Shown: positions 58,423 to 64,000 of the stretch, one piece after another | How the letters are laid out: the number at the start of each line of letters is the position of its first letter | Numbering within the stretch: position 1 is the stretch's first letter | Source of the DNA: Acidobacteriota bacterium | Lineage (GTDB): Bacteria > Acidobacteriota > Terriglobia > Bryobacterales > Bryobacteraceae | NCBI GenBank assembly: GCA_029776225.1 | Contig: JAKOTR010000029.1 | Location: 185,816-249,815, forward strand | Length of the DNA: 64,000 nt | Direction of reading: 5' to 3' | Notes under the pieces: model-generated | What the model was told of the DNA's origin: nothing | Seen by the model: only the letters and a program-made list of their open reading frames with translations | Databases searched by the model: none | Position numbers and translations under genes: made by a program

Positions 58423-59772
58423 CTAGCGGATTTCGACCGTGGTCTGGAAAATGGAAGCGGGCAATTGGATTCCGGCTGCCTTGAGACGGTCATAGAATTT
58501 CGGCCGGATGCCGGTCGGCCTGAATTTTCCGATGACCCTTCCGTCCTCGCTGATGCCGGTTTTCTCGAACACAAAGATGTCCTGGGTCGTGATCTGGTCG
58601 CCCTCCATCCCCACGCACTCGGTGAGGTGGGTGACCCGCCGCGCTCCGTCGCTGAAGCGTGCGATCTGAATGATAAGGTCAACCGCGGAGCTGATCTGCT
58701 GGCGGATGGCCCGGGTGCCCATAGTGGCGCTGGCCATGCCTACCATGACTTCCAGCCGTCCGAGCGCGTCGCGCGGGCTGTTGGCGTGGATGGTGGTCAG
58801 CGAGCCATCGTGGCCCGTGTTCATGGCTTGCAGCATGTCAAGCGCTTCTTCGGCACGCACCTCGCCCACCACGATGCGGTCGGGCCGCATACGCAGGGCG
58901 TTGACAACGAGCTGGCGAATTCGAATCGCGCCCTGGCCTTCGATGTTCGGCGGGCGCGTTTCCATGCGCGCCACATGGGTCTGGCGCAACTGGAGCTCGG
59001 CGGCGTCCTCGATGGTGACGATGCGCTCATCCTCGGGGATGTAGCCGGAGAGCACGTTCAGCAGCGTGGTTTTTCCCGCGCCGGTTCCACCGGAAATTAC
59101 GATGTTGAGCCGGGCTTTGACGCAGGATTGGGCGATCTGGAGCATGCCCTCGGTCAACGTGAGATTGCGCACCAGCTCCTCGGGCTGGATCGGGTCGCGG
59201 CGGAAGCGGCGGATGGAGAGCAGGGGGCCATCGACCGCCACAGGCGGGATCACGGCGTTAACGCGCGAACCGTCGGGCAGGCGGGCATCCACCAGGGGCG
59301 AGGATTCGTCCACGCGGCGCCCCACGCGGGAGACCACCTTTTCGATAATGCGGAGCAGGTGCTGGTCGTCTTTAAACTCCACCGGCGTGCGGTGCAGTTT
59401 GCCGAACCGCTCGACATAAACCAGGCGCGGAGTGGTCACCAGGATGTCCGATACGGTGGGGTCCTGGAGCAGCGGCTCGAGGGGGCCGAGGCCGAATACC
59501 TCGTTCAGAACTTCCTCGGTGACACGCTCCTTCTCCACCCGGCTGAGAGGCGTGGTCTCTTCCTCGACAAGCTTCGCCACGGCGTTGCGGACTTCCATGC
59601 GGACCCGCTCTCCACCCAGCGACGAGAGCGCTTCCAGATTGATACGCTCGATCAGCTTGCGATGGAGGGAGAATTTCAGCTCCTGATATTCGGGCGCCAG
59701 CGGCTGCGCATTGAACAGGCGCGTAACCCAGCTGGCGTCTCCCCGATTCCCAACCGTTAAGTTAGTGGACAT
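58423..59772 (-). CDS. cpaF: Tad pilus assembly ATPase CpaF/TadA
   Basis: This secretion ATPase powers pilus extension and perhaps retraction. ATG at 59772 has a GGAAG ribosome site; an upstream frame extension to 59862 is not conserved. The 449 residues show an N-terminal domain, Walker [18 protein letters not shown], the Asp box [14 protein letters not shown], Walker [19 protein letters not shown] and the His box [13 protein letters not shown]. It follows cpaE after 204 bases that contain a palindromic element. Confidence 0.95.
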   Translation of the reverse strand: MSTNLTVGNRGDASWVTRLFNAQPLAPEYQELKFSLHRKLIERINLEALSSLGGERVRMEVRNAVAKLVEEETTPLSRVEKERVTEEVLNEVFGLGPLEPLLQDPTVSDILVTTPRLVYVERFGKLHRTPVEFKDDQHLLRIIEKVVSRVGRRVDESSPLVDARLPDGSRVNAVIPPVAVDGPLLSIRRFRRDPIQPEELVRNLTLTEGMLQIAQSCVKARLNIVISGGTGAGKTTLLNVLSGYIPEDERIVTIEDAAELQLRQTHVARMETRPPNIEGQGAIRIRQLVVNALRMRPDRIVVGEVRAEEALDMLQAMNTGHDGSLTTIHANSPRDALGRLEVMVGMASATMGTRAIRQQISSAVDLIIQIARFSDGARRVTHLTECVGMEGDQITTQDIFVFEKTGISEDGRVIGKFRPTGIRPKFYDRLKAAGIQLPASIFQTTVEIR

Positions 59773-59907
59773 TCCCGCTACTTCCTTTCTCCTTCGAATC
59801 TGAGCCGGCGCCGCGCTATAGCTCGGGCCGGAAAATTCCAGCCCCTGCCGGGCACGGCGCAAACCGCCGGCCTGGCATCATGCGCAACAGATCCGGCGTC
59901 CAAAACA

Positions 59908-59970
59908 GGGACAGAACTGCGCTCCCCCGGAGGGAGCGGAGCGATCTTTGGGGATTGCGCAGCCTGTCCC
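59908..59970. repeat. Palindromic element between cpaE and cpaF, REP-like
   Basis: Outer arms GGGACAG (59908-59914) and CTGTCCC (59964-59970) flank an inner hairpin GCTCCC/GGGAGC (59921-59937). The composition resembles repetitive extragenic palindromes. It is inside the tad operon, where it could also act as an attenuator or RNA processing site. Only one copy was recognised in this window. Confidence 0.55.
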
Positions 59971-59976
59971 CGAAAT

Positions 59977-61143
59977 TCAGAAAATCGACAAATTCAGTTT
60001 CTGTTTCGGCTTCTCCTTCGGTTTCACACCGGCGATTTTCATGGCCAATGCGGCCATTGCCTTGCCTAATTCACTGTTTGCCGTCAGCAGACTGCCTTCG
60101 GCATAAGCTTCGTAGAGCACAGGGTAATCGTTCGGCAGGAACTCGAAGACCGGCAATCCGAGCACCCGCTGCAACTCGCCAGGCAAGATATCCGAACGCT
60201 TGGGCGCCCGGTTCATCACCAGATACAAGCGGTCCCGGCCGAAACCGGCGTCCGTGAGAGCTTGCACGACTTGCTTGCTGAGGTGCAACGCCGGCAAATC
60301 CATCGTAGAAATCAGGTAGAGTCCATCCAGCTCGCTGGCGACGTCGAATGCCAGAGAACTCGCGCTGCGTCCGAGGTCCAATACGACCCAGTCGTAGGCC
60401 GAGCGGAGGAATTGCAAAACCTGCCGGAAATGGTCGGGATCCACAGCGCTGCGAGGGGTGACGGCTGGGGGAGCAGTGATCACTTCCAGGTGCTCATGGC
60501 CGTTGGAAACAAGGGCCTTCCAGTAACTCAGGTCCAGCCTGTGGACGTTCAGCACCGCGTCCATGATGGAATACTGCGACTTGGTCCTCATCAGGAAGCC
60601 GACCATGCCGGTATCGAGATCCATATCCGCCAGCAGGACCTGCTGCGAGGTAGCTCTCTGAAGCTCGACGGCAACATGGCAGGCAATGGTTGTGGCGCCG
60701 CAGCCTCCCTTCGCGGAAAGAAAGCCCAGTATCTTGCCGCGCTGCCGGCCGGCGGTCTGCTGCTTCAGGCGTTCGGAGGAGATGCGTTCGAGCGCCTTCT
60801 GCAATCCCTCCTCGAGCGGCGGATAAAGGAATTCGTTGGCGCCCGCGCGAATCGCCCCCAGAATCACCTCCGGATCCGCCGTGTCGTTTAGCGCGACAAT
60901 CATCGGAGGGGCGGAGAGCGTCTTGATGCGGCGCGCCACTTGCTCAAACGGTTCGGCCAGCCTGGTCAGATCGATGAGCAGCACATCCACGCGCGCCTGT
61001 TCGAGCTGGTTCAGAAAATGGGACGTTTCACCCAGCGCCGGCTGCTCCATGACCACGCGCACCGGCAGCGGTCTCAGGCAGGCATGAACCTCGTTCAATA
61101 GGTCCTGGTTCTTAATTACTAGTCCGGCCCTCAGCGGATGCAT
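59977..61143 (-). CDS. cpaE: Tad pilus localisation ATPase CpaE/TadZ
   Basis: CpaE/TadZ is a MinD/ParA-like ATPase that places the pilus machinery at a cell site. The 388-residue protein has a receiver-like N-terminal domain (VDVLLIDLTRL, ANEFLYPPLEEGLQKAL; to about 125) without a canonical phospho-Asp set, then the ATPase domain with the deviant Walker A FLSAKGGCGATTIA, in which the second lysine is replaced by Ala, and YDWVVLDLGRSASSLAF. Both features are usual for this family. It ends with a Lys-rich tail. Confidence 0.92.
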   Translation of the reverse strand: MHPLRAGLVIKNQDLLNEVHACLRPLPVRVVMEQPALGETSHFLNQLEQARVDVLLIDLTRLAEPFEQVARRIKTLSAPPMIVALNDTADPEVILGAIRAGANEFLYPPLEEGLQKALERISSERLKQQTAGRQRGKILGFLSAKGGCGATTIACHVAVELQRATSQQVLLADMDLDTGMVGFLMRTKSQYSIMDAVLNVHRLDLSYWKALVSNGHEHLEVITAPPAVTPRSAVDPDHFRQVLQFLRSAYDWVVLDLGRSASSLAFDVASELDGLYLISTMDLPALHLSKQVVQALTDAGFGRDRLYLVMNRAPKRSDILPGELQRVLGLPVFEFLPNDYPVLYEAYAEGSLLTANSELGKAMAALAMKIAGVKPKEKPKQKLNLSIF

Positions 61144-61162
61144 GGATTCCCTGATCCATCGT

Positions 61163-62728
61163 TCATTTCGGGGCCGCGCTCGTGGCGGGCGCGGGCGCCG
61201 GCGGCGCCGCTGCGGGCGCGCCTTGCTGAGCCTGCGGAACCATCACCGGCACGTACTGAATCACCGGCATTGGCGGGTTTGTAGGAGTTTGCTCCTTCAT
61301 CGCCTCGAGCTGCTCCACAGGAATGGTTTCCTGTAGCGGCTTCACCGGCGTCTGGCCGGTAACGCTGACCGGCGGGGTCCGCGGCGCTGCCGATGGCGCG
61401 TTCTCCATGAAAGGCACCGGCATCTGAGGAGTGGCGATCTGCATCGTGGCCGGTACGGGCCGCACCACTTCGGGCGTCACCACGACCAGGAGTTCCGTAT
61501 TGTTCTTGGCTATCGAACGGCTCTGGAAAATCTTGCCAAGCAGCGGGATATCTCCCAGACCGGGGATTTTGCTCATTTGCTCGACCGCGCGGTTGTCCAG
61601 CAGACCCGCAATGGCAAAACTCTGGCCGTCCTCGAGTTCGATTTCCGTCTGCACGCGGCGGGTGGAAATCGCCGGGATGACGAATCCGCTCAGACTCACG
61701 GCGTTCGCGAGGTCAAGCGAACTGACCTCCGGGTTCACTTGCAAGCGGATGGTGCCGCGGGGCGTGACGTTCGGAAGAAAATTCAGCCGGATGCCGAATT
61801 CGCGCCATTGAATAGTGACAGCGCCGGCGCCTCCCATCGTGCTCTGTACGACAGGCACGGGAAACTCGCCGCCCGCCAGGAAACTGGCCGGCTTGCCATT
61901 GATGGCCAGCACGTTCGGCTCGGCCAGGATTTCGAGTAGACGCTTTGCGTGCAACGCTCGGATCGTGGCGCCGAAATCCAGGTCCGGGCGAAACAGGAAT
62001 ATATTCAAGGCGTCTGCCAAAGTAAAGGAACCTCCCTCGGGCGATCCCCCAACAGTTGGAGGCCTGAACTGGCCGGTTGTTACCGAACCGATTGTGTTCA
62101 ACGCTCCTGTACTGAAAAGGTTTGCGCCGAGTTCCTGGCTCACCGAACGATCGACGTTCGCGAATTTCACCTTCAGCAGAATCTGCTGCTCCATGCCCGG
62201 AACATTCACGTGGAGAAGATTGACTGGTTTCCCAAGTGTCGAGGCAATGGTGATCGCCCTCTGGGCGCTCACCATGTCCTTCACCGTGCCGCGCACGTAG
62301 ACCGTGTCGCCCTCAACCGACAGCGAGACGTCCTGGCCCGGCAATTCTTTCTGGAGTTCCTGCCGGACGGCTTCGAGCCTGCTTGTGCTCGGCCGAACGC
62401 GAAGATCAAACAGCAGGCGGTTGCCTCCCTGCTGCCAGATGATGAGGCTGGTTTCGCCGGGCGCTTTTCCGTTCACCAGCACTTCGCGCGGGCTGACCGC
62501 GATCGCCTCGGCCACCGCCGCATCCCCCACGGACACGCGCTGGATATTTACCGGGCTCTCAACAACCAGCGACTTGCCCACGGTGACAAAAAGGTCGCGC
62601 GCGGCGGACCCGGCACTCTGCTGGGCAGGCTGTTGCGCCTGAGCGTGCCCCCAGGCTGAGTATCCGGCCAAAATAGTCGCCCAGCTTATAGCGAGAAGTG
62701 TGCCGCTCAGCATTCTTTTGTTGCTCAC
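61163..62728 (-). CDS. cpaC: Tad pilus secretin CpaC/RcpA
   Basis: CpaC forms the outer-membrane channel for the Flp pilus. The GTG at 62728 has GGAGGAG seven bases before it, lying within the cpaB end. The 521 residues have a signal peptide, the pilus/BON-type N-terminal domains (LFVTVGKSLVVESPVNIQRV, GDTVYVRGTVKDMVSAQRAI) and the secretin core from about 240 to 430 (RALHAKRLLEILAEPNVLAI, GIRLNFLPNVTPRGTIRLQV, GLGDIPLLGKIFQSRS). An unusual Pro/Gln/Ala-rich tail of about 90 residues follows. Confidence 0.93.
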   Translation of the reverse strand: MSNKRMLSGTLLAISWATILAGYSAWGHAQAQQPAQQSAGSAARDLFVTVGKSLVVESPVNIQRVSVGDAAVAEAIAVSPREVLVNGKAPGETSLIIWQQGGNRLLFDLRVRPSTSRLEAVRQELQKELPGQDVSLSVEGDTVYVRGTVKDMVSAQRAITIASTLGKPVNLLHVNVPGMEQQILLKVKFANVDRSVSQELGANLFSTGALNTIGSVTTGQFRPPTVGGSPEGGSFTLADALNIFLFRPDLDFGATIRALHAKRLLEILAEPNVLAINGKPASFLAGGEFPVPVVQSTMGGAGAVTIQWREFGIRLNFLPNVTPRGTIRLQVNPEVSSLDLANAVSLSGFVIPAISTRRVQTEIELEDGQSFAIAGLLDNRAVEQMSKIPGLGDIPLLGKIFQSRSIAKNNTELLVVVTPEVVRPVPATMQIATPQMPVPFMENAPSAAPRTPPVSVTGQTPVKPLQETIPVEQLEAMKEQTPTNPPMPVIQYVPVMVPQAQQGAPAAAPPAPAPATSAAPK

Positions 62729-62732
62729 TGAA

Positions 62733-63608
62733 TTACTCCTCCGGCTCTCCCTTAAACGTCGCGCTGGCTTTCTTTCCGCCCTGGATCACCTCAACCACCA
62801 CGGCGAGCGTCTCCTTAGGCTTGACCGGGGCTGCAGCCTGCTGCACCACGGGCCTGGGCTTGGCCGCCGCGGCCGGCCGGGGCTCTGGCGCCGCCGTGCC
62901 GGTAAAGAGCCGTGACAGCGCGGTGCCCGGCGTTTTTGCGACCGTGGTGTCCAGTGGATTCCGAAGCACAAGTTGAATCTTGGTCTCATTACTTGCCAGG
63001 CTCAACGCTTCCGCCTGCTCGGGCGTCACCAGCAGGTTGACAACGGGCACCGAGATGGGTTTCCCTTCGGCGTCCTTCTGAATGTTCTGGCCAGCGGAGA
63101 GCACTTCAATGTTCTGCAAGAGGGTTCTCGAGAGAGTGCCCAGCGAAGCGGGCGAGTCCGGTGGTTTGCCGGCGATCAGAACGTCCACGCGCATGCCCGG
63201 AACCACGAACCCGGCCACGCCGATGATCTCGTTCACACGGATGGCAACCGCCCGCATTCCCGGCGGGATTGTGGCGGCAAGGCCAGCGCCCGCCCCTTTG
63301 GGGGCCAGCCGTGTTTCCAGAATCGGCTCGCCCTGGTAAATCGGGGAAACCACGCCCCGGCCGACCAGGTCCTCCTTCTTGGTGACCGCCAGTTGCGGAA
63401 CCGAGCCGGACCATTGGGCCGTGCTCAGATCGGTGTCGCGGATCAGCGTGCCAACAGGAAGGTCGCGGGCGGCGACCGTGATTTCCGTGGTGGGGACAGG
63501 GTTGGGCACGGCGCTCAGACGGCTGGAGACCAGCCTGTAGAAGATCAGGGTCGCCCCGCCGGCGACAATCAGCGCAAAGATGAGTACTGATAGAAACCGT
63601 TTATTCAT
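62733..63608 (-). CDS. cpaB: Tad pilus assembly protein CpaB/RcpC
   Basis: CpaB is an inner-membrane-anchored periplasmic protein that supports the secretin. The 291 residues have an N-terminal helix (LSVLIFALIVAGGATLIFY), an SAF-like domain (VAARDLPVGTLIRDTDL) and RcpC-type sequence (VIPIRVNE-like MRAVAIRVNEIIGVAGFVVPG, here split by motif). The tail is Pro/Ala-rich. It lies between flp and cpaC. Confidence 0.9.
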   Translation of the reverse strand: MNKRFLSVLIFALIVAGGATLIFYRLVSSRLSAVPNPVPTTEITVAARDLPVGTLIRDTDLSTAQWSGSVPQLAVTKKEDLVGRGVVSPIYQGEPILETRLAPKGAGAGLAATIPPGMRAVAIRVNEIIGVAGFVVPGMRVDVLIAGKPPDSPASLGTLSRTLLQNIEVLSAGQNIQKDAEGKPISVPVVNLLVTPEQAEALSLASNETKIQLVLRNPLDTTVAKTPGTALSRLFTGTAAPEPRPAAAAKPRPVVQQAAAPVKPKETLAVVVEVIQGGKKASATFKGEPEE

Positions 63609-63714
63609 GCTCGTTCCTTACTGTCACACTCCGGAACACAGTCACCGAGGCCTCAATTTCCCGCTCATCGCGAAGCGGAAAGAGGGGGCATGGCGTCCAT
63701 GCCCCCAGGGATAA

Positions 63715-63903
63715 TTATTGTGAGGCCGCCTCCGAGCTGGCAGCGGCAAGCCGTGAGTTTGCCGTGGTCCAAATGTTGGTGATGCTGCCCCCAGCCGACA
63801 TGAACAGGGCGGCGGAAGCAAGCGCGACAAACGCGAGCAGGAGCGTGTACTCGATCAGGTCCTGGCCTTGCTCGTCGCGCACGAAATTGGTGATAAAGCG
63901 CAT
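63715..63903 (-). CDS. flp: Flp/Fap-type IVb pilin
   Basis: This is the structural subunit of the tad pilus. The 62-residue prepilin has a short leader followed by the conserved EQGQDLIEYTLLLAFVALAS processing and helix region; the invariant Glu five residues after the predicted cleavage and the following Tyr are present. GAGGAGA precedes the ATG. It is the first gene of the operon in this window and should be processed by CpaA. Confidence 0.93.
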   Translation of the reverse strand: MRFITNFVRDEQGQDLIEYTLLLAFVALASAALFMSAGGSITNIWTTANSRLAAASSEAASQ

Positions 63904-64000
63904 TGTTGTCTATCTCCTCGCGTAACGTGACCTGTCGGCCACGTTGGTATTGATTTGGATTAGCGGCCCCGCGGCCGCCGGAACTCCGCCGCCATGGGCG

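Noticed and set aside
1..64000. CRISPR arrays, prophage, integrases or intact insertion sequences
   Set aside because: No regularly spaced repeats, transposase or integrase motifs were seen on either strand.

Overview
The window looks like a stretch of chromosome from an acidobacterium, probably of the Solibacter/Bryobacter type. This is inference from gene content, not from a marker gene. The pointers are GC-rich codon use, a 1,193-residue TonB-dependent receptor with an N-terminal carboxypeptidase-regulatory-like domain, an OmpR-type winged helix fused to a TolB-like propeller, a MacB/ADOP-type permease pseudogene, a divergent Hfq-like protein and a split tad locus. No tRNA, rRNA, CRISPR array, prophage or intact insertion sequence was seen.

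Left part (1-18.7 kb). A minus-strand phosphate operon runs phoU-fusion, pstS, pstC, pstA, then two different PstB-type ATPases; the last is cut by the window edge. The two ATPases have complementary defects, as in heterodimeric ABC transporters with one consensus and one degenerate ATP site. The PhoU protein carries a C-terminal low-molecular-weight-phosphatase-like domain that has lost its catalytic cysteine and arginine. Next come a plus-strand heavy-metal efflux operon (small Cys-rich protein, CzcC, CzcB, CzcA) closed by a hairpin terminator, a MerR-TPR fusion gene, and a DUF2760-Hsp70-Hsp70-thiL cluster.

Middle (18.7-43.5 kb). This is accessory territory: a DUF4380-like exported protein, a secreted propeller/Ig/three-module protein, and a stand-alone 852-residue gene joining a kinase-like N-terminus, an AAA+ ATPase and two C-terminal RyR repeats. 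A minus-strand unit of TonB receptor, exported toroid-like protein and sulfatase lies divergent to a winged-helix/propeller regulator. Then come an AsmA-like gene, a decayed ADOP permease, an exported methyltransferase, ssb and several small genes. Two adjacent genes here are each followed by a degenerate copy of their own last codons.

Right part (43.2-64 kb). After a divergent Hfq-like gene comes a tight co-directional minus-strand housekeeping block, in transcription order: Trm112-like, glycosyltransferase 9, MsbA-like ABC, yicC, gmk, rpoZ, coaBC, uracil-DNA glycosylase, tmk, holB, phosphofructokinase. It is followed by a KDPG-aldolase-type gene, a DUF167 gene, the prepilin peptidase cpaA, an exported FkbM methyltransferase broken at a run of seven C, and a minus-strand tad pilus operon (flp, cpaB, cpaC, cpaE, cpaF, tadB, tadC) ending in a 33-residue membrane microprotein. 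Many genes have a TANNNT-like -10 box only 7-19 bases before the start codon, suggesting short-leader or leaderless mRNAs.

The best candidates for something undescribed are the asymmetric PstB pair, the PhoU-pseudophosphatase fusion, the kinase-like/AAA+/RyR protein and the tad-associated microprotein.
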